Below the pieces are notes generated by a model. The model was not told where the DNA came from. It saw nothing but the letters and a program-made list of their open reading frames with translations, and searched no databases. Below are positions 22,408-29,186 of a stretch of DNA of 34,849 nt, in pieces. The DNA is from a virus, in the IMG/VR virus record IMGVR_UViG_3300027836_000389, positions 1-34,849 of that record; one strand, 5' to 3'. The stretch's first letter is position 1; every line of letters begins with the position of its first letter. The translations under genes and the position numbers were made by a program.

Positions 22408-23405
22408 TTTTTTTTTGATGCTAACAACATGCCTAACTTGCGGCTGTAATCAACGCTTTCACGTTTCTCACGACCTATTTCGGCTGCTGGCGGCACTGGT
22501 TCTTCTGCTGGTAATCCAGCTGTTGGTGGAGCCATTGCGCCTAATTCTACGCCCATGTCTTCTGCGCCTGCGTCCATTCCACCCATTGCGCCACCTGGTG
22601 CGCCCATTGTGTCCGGTGCTTTACCAGATACAATGCCTAGAGCGTTTGATAAACCGCCACGGGCTTGTTCTAGTGTTGTATAAACTGATTCCAATGCTGG
22701 CTTAACGGCGTCAACGTACTGTTGAGCAACATCGCTGCCTTGTGTTTCTCTTATAGAGTCTTGTAATTCCAAGAGTTGTTCTGCCTTCATAGCGGCAACA
22801 TCTTCTAACCAACCAGTGATACGGTCAACCATATCCTTAGTTGCCATGATTGTTTCGGCTTTGTCTTCTTCGCCTTCTAATAACATCCAGCTGGCTTGTG
22901 ATTCATTTAAGTCATAACGAATTTGTAATTCTGCCTTTAATTCTTCACGGTCTACACCTTCGCCTAAATTGATTTGAGCAATGGTTTTATTGATCCAGCT
23001 TTCTGGAACTGATAATTGTCGAGCACGATTACGTACTGTATTAACAATATAACCTTCGTCTGTTTTTTCTTTTTTCATATCTTTAGAGGCCTTTTTCATA
23101 TCTTCTTCTTCATCACCGTCATCGTCGATATCGGCAAAGTCAGGCTTGGCATCTTCACGTTCCATGATCTCTTGATTGATACAATCAAGCATTAAACGTG
23201 TCTTTTGATAAGTTGGGCTTTCAAGTACAGAATCATAACTCTCTGATAGCTCCAACTGGCTTAGTTTAGTGCGTAGCTTGTTACGAGCATCTTCTAATTG
23301 GACGTCGTTGAACTGTTTGAAGTTGATGGTATATCCAAACTTCTTAGCTAGGCTTTCATTAAGCTGTTTGCTTGTTACGGGTTTTGAAAATTCTCTAATT
23401 TGCAT
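22404..23405 (-). CDS. Late internal/scaffold-type protein with targeting-like N-terminus
   Basis: A 333-residue zero-frame protein. The N-terminus MQIREFSKPVTSKQLNES has a prohead-protease-like site LNE|S. An acidic stretch (DIDDDGDEEED, about 94-105) and long helices with Glu/Lys follow, then a Gly/Met/Ala/Pro-rich region (about 265-310) and SRKLGMLLASKKK at the end. The helical, acidic, low-complexity build resembles head scaffold or internal core proteins; that is inference. Consensus late promoter TATAAATA and AGGAAAG precede it. The last codons are a slippery site followed at once by TAA. Confidence 0.75.
   Translation of the reverse strand: MQIREFSKPVTSKQLNESLAKKFGYTINFKQFNDVQLEDARNKLRTKLSQLELSESYDSVLESPTYQKTRLMLDCINQEIMEREDAKPDFADIDDDGDEEEDMKKASKDMKKEKTDEGYIVNTVRNRARQLSVPESWINKTIAQINLGEGVDREELKAELQIRYDLNESQASWMLLEGEEDKAETIMATKDMVDRITGWLEDVAAMKAEQLLELQDSIRETQGSDVAQQYVDAVKPALESVYTTLEQARGGLSNALGIVSGKAPDTMGAPGGAMGGMDAGAEDMGVELGAMAPPTAGLPAEEPVPPAAEIGREKRESVDYSRKLGMLLASKKK
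22407..22417 (-). other. Slippery A9 tract, second copy, directly before a stop codon
   Basis: Minus-strand TCAAAAAAAAAG followed by TAATAG: tcA AAA AAA AAG TAA. It is the same 12-mer as at 7008-7018, again with a start-less frame open in -1. AATAG-AAA-CTATT can form a small stem just downstream. Confidence 0.6.
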
Positions 23406-23431
23406 GATTCTTTCCTAGAAATCTTATTATG

Positions 23432-23439
23432 TATTTATA
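23432..23439 (-). promoter_or_regulatory. Consensus late promoter TATAAATA
   Basis: Exact TATAAATA in front of the gene starting at 23405, overlapping the end of the upstream gene; the leader is about 20 bases and holds AGGAAAG. Confidence 0.75.
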
Positions 23440-23890
23440 CGAAACACCACTTAAACATCTTGGAAATTTCGTCTTTGTAAAACGTCTCTTTAGACTGACT
23501 GTCTTCTAGCTTATTTAACAGAATCAAATATCGCTCATAGTCTTTAGTTATTTTAATATTTTGTTTATATATCATCAAATCACAGTGACTAGCCCAGTAG
23601 CTGTTATCTAAACGTTTGATTTCAAAGAATTTCTCAAGATGTGTGCTGTTGTATGCTTTTGCGGCCATTAAGGCACATGTTTTAAGGAAGAAATGGTCCA
23701 CTTTGCTCTTGTGCTTGTAATTGTACAATGCCCAGTTTCCCTCTTTATTTTGTTTGACTAGGTAGTTTTCATAAACAATGCCGCCATCAGGTAATACCGT
23801 TACAGGTAACTTGGTATCTAGCTCGTGCTGAAAATGCTCAGCAAGCTCTTTTATTCTAACTTTTTGTGATTTACGATTTTGTTTTTTCAT
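23435..23890 (-). CDS. Uncharacterised basic protein
   Basis: A 151-residue Lys-rich protein (MKKQNRKSQKVRIKELAEHF onwards) with a beta-type middle (VTVLPDGGIVYENYLVKQ, WALYNYKHKSKVDHFFL) and helical ends. The pattern resembles small phage proteins with an RNA- or DNA-binding character, but no family was recognised. The ATG at 23890 is preferred to a TTG two codons earlier. It overlaps the upstream gene by 20 bases. Confidence 0.65.
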   Translation of the reverse strand: MKKQNRKSQKVRIKELAEHFQHELDTKLPVTVLPDGGIVYENYLVKQNKEGNWALYNYKHKSKVDHFFLKTCALMAAKAYNSTHLEKFFEIKRLDNSYWASHCDLMIYKQNIKITKDYERYLILLNKLEDSQSKETFYKDEISKMFKWCFV

Positions 23891-24128
23891 TGGCAACTAC
23901 ACTAGGATCTTCCATTCCTATTTTAGTTATCAAACTCTTACGGATCATGACTTGAACTCTGAATTGTTCTTGCTCAGTCAAGCTGGCTAGTTTAACTGGA
24001 CGCTTTAATTTTTCAAGCAACTGAGCTTCTTCGTTAGTAGTCCATATTTCAAAGCCGTCTAAGATATCGTAAACTTTTTCGTTCTTAGGGCTATGTTCAA
24101 AGCCGTCCAGTAATTCTATAATTTTCAT
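23871..24128 (-). CDS. Uncharacterised small protein
   Basis: An 85-residue protein with an internal repeat: LLDGFEHSPKNEKVY and ILDGFEIWTTNEEAQ. The second half is helical and basic-acidic mixed. Its start overlaps the upstream stop (ATGA) and its end overlaps the next gene, so it is part of the late operon from 25.5 to 23.4 kb. No known domain. Confidence 0.65.
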   Translation of the reverse strand: MKIIELLDGFEHSPKNEKVYDILDGFEIWTTNEEAQLLEKLKRPVKLASLTEQEQFRVQVMIRKSLITKIGMEDPSVVANEKTKS

Positions 24129-24826
24129 TTGAGTCCAGCAATGCGAAGCACCGCAGAAAGTTCGGCACTTTCCATTGCTTGTGAGCCTTGAGTTACTGGG
24201 CCAGCAATTACTTTTGCGCCAGGCGGGACTGCTTGCGTGGGCATTTGGAATGTGCCAGCTTGTTGTCCAGGTTGTAACATTTGTTGATTAATCATTGCTG
24301 TACTACCGTCTTGTTTCTTAACAGTTACTTCACCTTGGCTGTTAGGTTGGCCTACTACAGTTCCAATTTCTTGGCCTGGAGTTTGGCCTGGTTCTTCTTG
24401 GACTGGTAGTGCTTTGTACTTTTGGAGGGTTTTAGCAATTTCGCCCCACACCATTGTATTATGTTTTTGAGCTTCTGGTCCAATGCCGCGTATTAAAGGT
24501 GGTAGCTTTGCTACCTCGGCTGCGTATTGTGGATTCTTTTCGCGCATCTCTTGGTGTGCGTTATATACTTGCTGTTGAGACGCTGGGTTTTCTTCAATCA
24601 TAGAGTCCCAGTCTTTTTCGCGTTCAGCATCGTCCCGCTTGTCCCATGCTTTAACTTCGCCTGTATCCTTATTGTACATGCCAGGGCGATGACCAGTCTT
24701 CCAAGTACGCGGATGACGAGCGTGTGATTTAGTGGAGTCATCATTGTGTGATTTTTCGTCACCAAAGTCTCCCCAGCTCTTAATTCCTTCCGATACCGCC
24801 TTTGCCGTAATTTGTTTAACTTTCAT
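24125..24826 (-). CDS. Late protein with targeting-like N-terminus and Gln/Pro-rich tail
   Basis: A 233-residue hydrophilic protein. The N-terminus MKVKQITAKAVSEGIKSWGD has a protease-like site VSE|G. Residues 20-75 are charged (HARHPRTWKTGHRPGMYN), the middle is helical, and the second half is rich in Gln, Pro and Gly (VQEEPGQTPGQEIGTVV). It resembles internal or scaffold proteins of T4-like heads; this is inference. GGAG precedes the ATG at 24826, inside the 3' end of the nucleotidyltransferase gene; the longer start at 24853 is less likely. Confidence 0.7.
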   Translation of the reverse strand: MKVKQITAKAVSEGIKSWGDFGDEKSHNDDSTKSHARHPRTWKTGHRPGMYNKDTGEVKAWDKRDDAEREKDWDSMIEENPASQQQVYNAHQEMREKNPQYAAEVAKLPPLIRGIGPEAQKHNTMVWGEIAKTLQKYKALPVQEEPGQTPGQEIGTVVGQPNSQGEVTVKKQDGSTAMINQQMLQPGQQAGTFQMPTQAVPPGAKVIAGPVTQGSQAMESAELSAVLRIAGLK

Positions 24827-25520
24827 TGTGTTCTCCAATGCTAAGACTAGCACTCTCCAATTTGTTTATATGTTTTACTAACTTGTCTATTTGTCCCCTA
24901 GCACGTAATAGTTTAAATGCTAGATTTTCCACGCTGTATTCTCCGCCTTGCTCTAATCCTGCTTGACGTAATCTGCGTATGTTAGACATAGTATCTCTTG
25001 CTGTATTTAAGTCGTTTGACTTCAACGCTTGATTAATGCGCCCTGCGTAATTGCGGGCTTTGCCCTTAACTTCTTTATGGCTAACTTGTGGAGCACCATC
25101 ATTGGGCTGACTAATCCATTTGTTAGTTAATACACTATAAATGCCAGCAGAGTAATGCCGCTGTTTTGAATCCTGTACGTATAATTCTACATCTATGTTT
25201 TTAATCTTAATATTATACTTGCTATTATATACATTTTTCTTAGCATCGTATAGTTCTACTTGTTCCGGACTTACTACACATACCAAGTGTAAATCTAAAT
25301 CACTACTGTCACTGTAACCATAACTGGCATTTGATCCGCTAATTGTAATGTCTTTTAAATTGAGCTTTTCTACTTTAAGGAAGTCAGCAAAGTGACGGGC
25401 TATTTTCATCAGTTGAAAACGTATCTCTGGCACAAGACTATCACCGTCCCATAATTTAGGATTAAGCGTTGTATTATATGCTACTGGATCAATAGCTTCA
25501 ATGAATTCATTTAGATGCAT
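24816..25520 (-). CDS. Nucleotidyltransferase-fold protein with capsid-targeting-like N-terminus
   Basis: A 234-residue protein of the polymerase-beta-type nucleotidyltransferase superfamily. The core is ITISGSNASYGYSDSSDLDLHLV: G62-S63, then D74 and D76, with a third acidic residue at D110 or E112 (NIDVELYV). All catalytic positions of the minimal domain are present. A helical C-terminal region follows. The N-terminus MHLNEFIEAIDP resembles T4 MKTYQEFIAEA, with a possible cut FIE|A. If packaged and injected, it could transfer a nucleotide to a host RNA or protein early in infection. A late-type box lies 6 bases before the ATG. Confidence 0.78.
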   Translation of the reverse strand: MHLNEFIEAIDPVAYNTTLNPKLWDGDSLVPEIRFQLMKIARHFADFLKVEKLNLKDITISGSNASYGYSDSSDLDLHLVCVVSPEQVELYDAKKNVYNSKYNIKIKNIDVELYVQDSKQRHYSAGIYSVLTNKWISQPNDGAPQVSHKEVKGKARNYAGRINQALKSNDLNTARDTMSNIRRLRQAGLEQGGEYSVENLAFKLLRARGQIDKLVKHINKLESASLSIGEHNES

Positions 25521-25526
25521 AAATCA

Positions 25527-25534
25527 TATTTATC
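25527..25534 (-). promoter_or_regulatory. Late-type box GATAAATA at the nucleotidyltransferase start
   Basis: GATAAATA ends 6 bases before the ATG at 25520; transcription would start within 1-2 bases of the ATG. It overlaps the upstream stop codon. Confidence 0.4.
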
Positions 25535-26225
25535 TGTAGTTCTCTGGCGGATACTCAGAACAGTACAGGTTAAGTCCGCTATGGTGGAAACTGTACCATC
25601 TATCATTATTATACCATGCCCAAAGTTCTACATCAGAGCGATACATTGGATGTGGGATATCATACTGCGCCACAAACCCTACTTGGCTGGGTAACTTTAA
25701 AGGTTTAGCCCGACGTAGGAAACTGCTAGTATACCAGCACTGATTACCTTCGTAGAATGTAGGCAGTCCGTCATCGCGAGATTTCCGCTGTACTCCGCAA
25801 GTATCGTATTCGCCAGTATCTAACAATGCGATACAGTCTTGCCAACGTTCTATATTAAAATAGTCCAAGTACCAACGCCAGTGTTTAGCCTGGGTAGTAG
25901 TATGAGTTATACCTTTTTGGTGTATGTACAGTGCGTAGTATTCTCTGTTTGAATTAGCAAGAGCGTGTTCTTGCATGAGAATGTAAGTTGGGTGTTCAAA
26001 CTCTGCCGAGCTTGCTGTACTGTTGTGCCACACAATATTAGTGTGATTGTATTTGTTTTTGAGTTGTTGCCAGTTAGCGTAATTGTAATGGCAATTTATA
26101 TGTAAGTCACAAGCATCTATTAATCCGCTTGCTATTATTTTATCTAGTTGTTCTTGGGTAATGTCTTGCCAATTAGCTGTGCTATCTATCGCATGGTAAT
26201 ATACCTGCGGCCGATAGTTGGTCAT
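25530..26225 (-). CDS. Putative glycosyltransferase-related protein
   Basis: A 231-residue soluble protein. YYALYIHQKGITHTTTQAKH followed by HWRWYLDYF, a TGEYDTCGV strand and YEGNQCWYTSSFLRRAKPL resemble the region of rhamnan-synthesis-F/GT-type proteins in which a His-x-Lys-Gly element precedes a G-N-x-W-W/Y-x-S strand. No clear DxD is seen. The assignment is by motif order only. It starts 1 base before the stop region of the coiled-coil/TM gene and runs into the nucleotidyltransferase gene. Confidence 0.5.
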   Translation of the reverse strand: MTNYRPQVYYHAIDSTANWQDITQEQLDKIIASGLIDACDLHINCHYNYANWQQLKNKYNHTNIVWHNSTASSAEFEHPTYILMQEHALANSNREYYALYIHQKGITHTTTQAKHWRWYLDYFNIERWQDCIALLDTGEYDTCGVQRKSRDDGLPTFYEGNQCWYTSSFLRRAKPLKLPSQVGFVAQYDIPHPMYRSDVELWAWYNNDRWYSFHHSGLNLYCSEYPPENYR

Positions 26226-26226
26226 T

Positions 26227-26526
26227 TTACAAGCCGATAAATTTTAGAAGAGTTGCCATGTTAGGATTACCGATCCATCCTGCTCCGGCGGCAAATGCTA
26301 GGCCAATCATTCCATATCTGATCCACTTGTCTTTCAGTGTCTGTAGGTCTTTGATCTTGCCAGCCATCTCGGCATGCTGTGTAGTTGATGCTTCACGCAT
26401 GTCTTTTAACGTATCAAGTAAGGAGGCTTGATTGGAAGTAATATCCAGTTTGATGTCATCAAACTTTTCGTTAAAATTCTCAACTTTCGTCTCTAGTACG
26501 CTTACTCTCTCTGCTACTGTAGCCAT
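26227..26526 (-). CDS. Coiled coil protein with C-terminal membrane segment
   Basis: A 99-residue protein: a heptad-rich coiled coil at about 1-70 (RVSVLETKVENFNEKFDDIK onwards) and one hydrophobic C-terminal segment (YGMIGLAFAAGAGWIGN). The layout resembles the XhlA-type holin-associated proteins, although no specific motif proves it. It has its own exact TATAAATA promoter and a leader with a 7-bp hairpin, so it is a strongly regulated late gene. Confidence 0.65.
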   Translation of the reverse strand: MATVAERVSVLETKVENFNEKFDDIKLDITSNQASLLDTLKDMREASTTQHAEMAGKIKDLQTLKDKWIRYGMIGLAFAAGAGWIGNPNMATLLKFIGL

Positions 26527-26549
26527 TAGGGCATCCTCGATTAATGTGT

Positions 26550-26566
26550 CTAGGCACGTTGCCTAG
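26550..26566 (-). repeat. Hairpin in the leader of the coiled-coil/TM gene
   Basis: Perfect 7-bp arms CTAGGCA and TGCCTAG with a 3-base loop, in the 5' leader between the late promoter and the ATG at 26526. No T run follows. Confidence 0.5.
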
Positions 26567-26606
26567 TGTATGATTAATTGCCTATAATGATTGAGCCTTC
26601 TACGAG

Positions 26607-26614
26607 TATTTATA
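26607..26614 (-). promoter_or_regulatory. Consensus late promoter TATAAATA
   Basis: Exact TATAAATA upstream of the gene at 26227-26526; predicted leader about 75 bases. Confidence 0.7.
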
Positions 26615-27014
26615 ACTTTTCGGCAAAAATAATGTTGCGACTTGGGCCTTCTGTAACAAACACATCGTAGTTTTGTTCCATGCTTTCGTCTAAGCCTGCT
26701 ATGTATGGAATACCGTCAAAGTCTTCTATTAAATTGCCAACAGGGTCAGCTTCTTTTTCAAAAAAGTTAGCTCTTTCTGTATTAAAATCAAATTGCCAAA
26801 CACGAATAATATTACTGGTATTGAATCCTAATATATGGCCACTAATTTCCATAATCTTTGGACTTTTTGTATAGCTTACGTTTGCTCGCATGCCTAGTGT
26901 TTGTATAACCGTTTGGAAGTTTTGTTCCCTCCAACGGTCTGATTCTTTGCCAATCTCGTGCCTATACTGTCCGGTATTTGTTATGTCAACTGTTGTGTAT
27001 AGTTTATATTCCAT
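26610..27014 (-). CDS. Conserved T4-like marine phage protein
   Basis: A 134-residue protein whose segments YKLYTTVDITNTGQYRHE, NFQTVIQTLGMRANVSY, GFNTSNIIRVWQFDF and FVTEGPSRNIIF recall a protein conserved in T4-like cyanophages and related phages; its role is unknown to me. It is a beta-rich soluble protein. A late-type box ends 5 bases before the ATG, which would put the predicted +1 on the ATG. Confidence 0.75.
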   Translation of the reverse strand: MEYKLYTTVDITNTGQYRHEIGKESDRWREQNFQTVIQTLGMRANVSYTKSPKIMEISGHILGFNTSNIIRVWQFDFNTERANFFEKEADPVGNLIEDFDGIPYIAGLDESMEQNYDVFVTEGPSRNIIFAEKL

Positions 27015-27019
27015 GCCTA

Positions 27020-27027
27020 TATTTAAC
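27020..27027 (-). promoter_or_regulatory. Late-type box GTTAAATA
   Basis: Ends 5 bases before the ATG at 27014, immediately downstream of the terminator of the preceding gene. This position makes transcriptional use plausible despite the tiny leader. Confidence 0.45.
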
Positions 27028-27033
27028 AGTCGT

Positions 27034-27060
27034 AAAAAAGCCTACTATGAAAGTAGGCTT
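27034..27060 (-). terminator. Intrinsic terminator after the small late protein gene
   Basis: Minus-strand stem AAGCCTAC / GTAGGCTT, 8 bp with a 7-base loop, followed by six T. A textbook intrinsic terminator. Confidence 0.88.
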
Positions 27061-27089
27061 AGTCTTCCCATCCCTGAGAAATTTAACTA

Positions 27090-27446
27090 TTATTGATAGT
27101 TTTGATCGAAAATAGCTTCAACAGTAATTGTTAAACCACTGATAGCCATGTCAGCTGTTGCAACTGTAATGTCGCCTGTACCTTGGATAGCCAAGTATAC
27201 AGTGTCAGTTGTACCGCTTACAAATGCTGCACCAGATGCTCCAGATAAACCAGCTACAACAAATGCGCTGTCACCGGATCCGTTCGAACCATGTGATGTT
27301 GTAACATAATTGATAACTGAATTTAAATCGTCATTTGTTAAGTCTGTTCCTGCTAATTTTAAAATCAATGTGCGTGGGCCTAAACCGTTAGCACGGACAT
27401 TTTTTAAGTAGTTTGCCGCTACTGTGGTTGCTGTTAATGATGGCAT
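27090..27446 (-). CDS. Small abundant-type virion protein candidate
   Basis: A 118-residue protein, beta-rich and Gly/Ala/Thr-rich (VVAGLSGASGAAFVSGTT, VYLAIQGTGDITVATADM), without membrane segment or enzyme motif. It is a single-gene unit: its own late box, a 5' hairpin, a strong AGAGGAG ribosome site and a strong terminator. Such isolation is typical of very highly expressed structural proteins such as head-decoration proteins; the specific role is inference. Confidence 0.75.
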   Translation of the reverse strand: MPSLTATTVAANYLKNVRANGLGPRTLILKLAGTDLTNDDLNSVINYVTTSHGSNGSGDSAFVVAGLSGASGAAFVSGTTDTVYLAIQGTGDITVATADMAISGLTITVEAIFDQNYQ

Positions 27447-27479
27447 AATAATCTCCTCTGAATATGCTTAATCAAATAC

Positions 27480-27494
27480 TCACACTCTGTGAGC
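27480..27494 (-). repeat. 5' leader hairpin of the small late protein gene
   Basis: CTCACA-GAG-TGTGAG, 6-bp arms, about 6 bases from the predicted transcription start; possible mRNA-stabilising element. Confidence 0.5.
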
Positions 27495-27504
27495 TTTGTA
27501 TATG

Positions 27505-27512
27505 TATTTAGT
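27505..27512 (-). promoter_or_regulatory. Late promoter box ACTAAATA
   Basis: Upstream of the gene at 27446, giving a leader of about 50 bases that holds the 5' hairpin and AGAGGAG. Confidence 0.6.
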
Positions 27513-27520
27513 ATTGGTGT

Positions 27521-27549
27521 AAAAAAAGTAGCTTATAGGGCTATTTTTT
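27521..27549 (-). terminator. Probable intrinsic terminator overlapping the end of the NTase-like gene
   Basis: TAGC / GCTA core stem with flanking A-T pairs and seven T on the minus strand, overlapping the stop codon at 27533. The core stem is short, so efficiency is uncertain. Confidence 0.5.
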
Positions 27550-28459
27550 GGGAGATAAGACGGAACCAGTCTGCGCTACCTTCTTTAAGGAAACGATCTG
27601 GATACTTCTTCTGCATATCGCCCTTAAACTGTGCTAAACGTGGGTTGTCGATGCCTTGTGGCAAGTGTTGTAGTATACGATCCACTGTGGCTAACCAGTC
27701 TTGATTAGCATTAGGGTCTTTAAACAAGCGTTGGGCAATTTTATTAATGTCACGTTCTAATACTTCACCGTTGGCACGAGTTTTTAACGACCCGCCCATA
27801 CCATAGTATAAAAACGCTTTTTCCAAGTTATCCGGAATTGTGTTAGCTAGACTGGCTAGAGCAAACTGTTGATCTTGTCCATCCCATTGATAGTCTTTGG
27901 CATAGTCGTGCTCGTGATGTTTAACTGTAGTAGCCGCATTTTCTGTAGTTGGAAAGTCTACTTGATAGTATGCTGGTAGCTTTGTACCCAGTGCCGGCAC
28001 GTCTACTGTAACTCCTGCTGGAATACCTAAGTGTACTTGTTCGCCTGTTTGGGTAACTGCGTCAAAACTCTGTTTAAGATACTGTGCTAGAGCAACTCTA
28101 ATTTGGCTGTCATCAGCGTCTGCTTCTAAACCTAACTTGGGAGCAATTTCTTTACTGCTGATATGAATATCTATATCGCCGGCTGTAGTTTTAACACTGC
28201 CCATTTTATAGTATGGGTGGCTAGGATGCCAACTTCCAGCTGAGCCGCTAGTCCAATGCCCTTTTGTTCCCAGGGCATCTAGTACAGGCTGTACTTGTTT
28301 GACGATAGCATTGTAGGATTCGCGTGGAATACGTACAATAATACCTTTAATGTTCTGTGGATCTATTTTCTTCTTTGGTTTAGCAGTTGCGCCTAAACGG
28401 GTATCGTTGATTTCTTCAATACCATACAGTCCAGCTGGTTCTAATGCGTAACCGCTCAT
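27533..28459 (-). CDS. Nucleotidyltransferase-like protein (second copy of the fold)
   Basis: A 308-residue protein. The segment YYKMGSVKTTAGDIDIHIS has the G-S ... D-x-D layout of nucleotidyltransferases, and YYQVDF about 90 residues later provides a third acidic candidate. A helical C-terminal half includes a conserved-looking YYGMGGSLKTR. The fold assignment is from motif order and is weaker than for the 24816 gene. It starts on the stop of the upstream gene (ATGA) and ends within a terminator hairpin. Confidence 0.6.
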   Translation of the reverse strand: MSGYALEPAGLYGIEEINDTRLGATAKPKKKIDPQNIKGIIVRIPRESYNAIVKQVQPVLDALGTKGHWTSGSAGSWHPSHPYYKMGSVKTTAGDIDIHISSKEIAPKLGLEADADDSQIRVALAQYLKQSFDAVTQTGEQVHLGIPAGVTVDVPALGTKLPAYYQVDFPTTENAATTVKHHEHDYAKDYQWDGQDQQFALASLANTIPDNLEKAFLYYGMGGSLKTRANGEVLERDINKIAQRLFKDPNANQDWLATVDRILQHLPQGIDNPRLAQFKGDMQKKYPDRFLKEGSADWFRLISQKIAL

Positions 28460-28710
28460 TGATCTTTACTCTCTTGTATACGCTTGATGCCGCGTTTGAA
28501 TTTGGTGCTGTCGCCAGATTTGATACTGTTGATGAAACGGCGTTCTAATTCGGCCGCTGTTTCAAGGTCGTAGTTCTCTCTAATCAAAGAGAGCAGGTTA
28601 ATAGCACTTTGAATTAAGTTACTGCCGCGACTTTCGATTACCAAATCGGTGTCACGACTGATACCTAAGTCACTGAGTTCCTGTAGTATTGATCGGGTGC
28701 TCTTTCGCAT
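28456..28710 (-). CDS. Small helical protein upstream of the NTase-like gene
   Basis: An 84-residue, fully helical charged protein (MRKSTRSILQELSDLGISRD onwards) without a known domain. LQE|L could be a prohead-protease site but the match is weak. The ATG at 28710 is preferred; an in-frame GTG at 28725 would lie almost at the transcription start of the late box. Four-base overlap with the next gene. Confidence 0.6.
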   Translation of the reverse strand: MRKSTRSILQELSDLGISRDTDLVIESRGSNLIQSAINLLSLIRENYDLETAAELERRFINSIKSGDSTKFKRGIKRIQESKDQ

Positions 28711-28728
28711 ATTATTGTTTTCCACATG

Positions 28729-28736
28729 TATTTATT
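28729..28736 (-). promoter_or_regulatory. Late-type box AATAAATA
   Basis: About 18 bases before the ATG at 28710, facing left; it forms a divergent region with the plus-strand box at 28813. Confidence 0.45.
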
Positions 28737-28762
28737 TGATTATACATTCTGTACTTAGCAAA

Positions 28763-28777
28763 ATCAAGCCGCTTGAT
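28763..28777. repeat. Palindrome in the divergent intergenic region
   Basis: ATCAAG-CCG-CTTGAT, perfect 6-bp arms midway between two divergent late-type boxes. It may be an operator or a boundary hairpin. Confidence 0.4.
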
Positions 28778-28812
28778 AAATTCCAACTCTTATCATGGTT
28801 TCTACTGAGTAC

Positions 28813-28820
28813 ACTAAATA
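28813..28820 (+). promoter_or_regulatory. Late-type box ACTAAATA
   Basis: Plus strand, about 40 bases before the ATG at 28865, with AGAGGAAAG in the leader. Confidence 0.5.
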
Positions 28821-28864
28821 CATGGTAGGACACAATTCTACACACACTTACAGAGGAAAGTACA

Positions 28865-29041
28865 ATGAAATTCTTATCAAACCGTATGTTAGCCATTATG
28901 GAACGTTTAGCAGAAATGTTTCCTGGTTCATCATATCAATCAAGCCTAGATGCTTATCTAGCAGACAAAGGCATTACTGATGCCGCTCAATTAGAAAACT
29001 ATATCCGTCAGTTTAACTATAAAAAGGAACAGTACCTATGA
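28865..29041 (+). CDS. Small DUF3563-like protein
   Basis: A 58-residue protein: MKFLSNRMLAIMERLAEMFP, then SSYQSSLDAYLADKGITDAA and QLENYIRQFNYKKEQYL. The 'short helix, YLA-x-n-D-x-x-LE-x-x-x-R' layout resembles DUF3563-type proteins of unknown role. AGAGGAAAG lies 6 bases before the ATG. The stop overlaps the start of the next small gene (ATGA). First gene of the plus-strand island. Confidence 0.65.
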   Translation: MKFLSNRMLAIMERLAEMFPGSSYQSSLDAYLADKGITDAAQLENYIRQFNYKKEQYL

Positions 29042-29157
29042 AAAACTTTTTAAACACCGTATACAATATTTGTCTATCAATTGGACAAACAAGAGCGGCA
29101 TGTGCATTGGCTCGCGTGGGCCGATACGAAGAAGCCAAAGCCTTAATGACCAAGTAA
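29038..29157 (+). CDS. 39-residue protein
   Basis: A 39-codon frame coupled by ATGA to the DUF3563-like gene: MKNFLNTVYNICLSIGQTRA then ACALARVGRYEEAKALMTK. It is an amphipathic helical peptide with a basic face, of unknown function. AAAAAGGAACAG lies upstream as ribosome site. Confidence 0.5.
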   Translation: MKNFLNTVYNICLSIGQTRAACALARVGRYEEAKALMTK

Positions 29158-29186
29158 GCTGTTGCGGCGCAAGAGATATATACACT

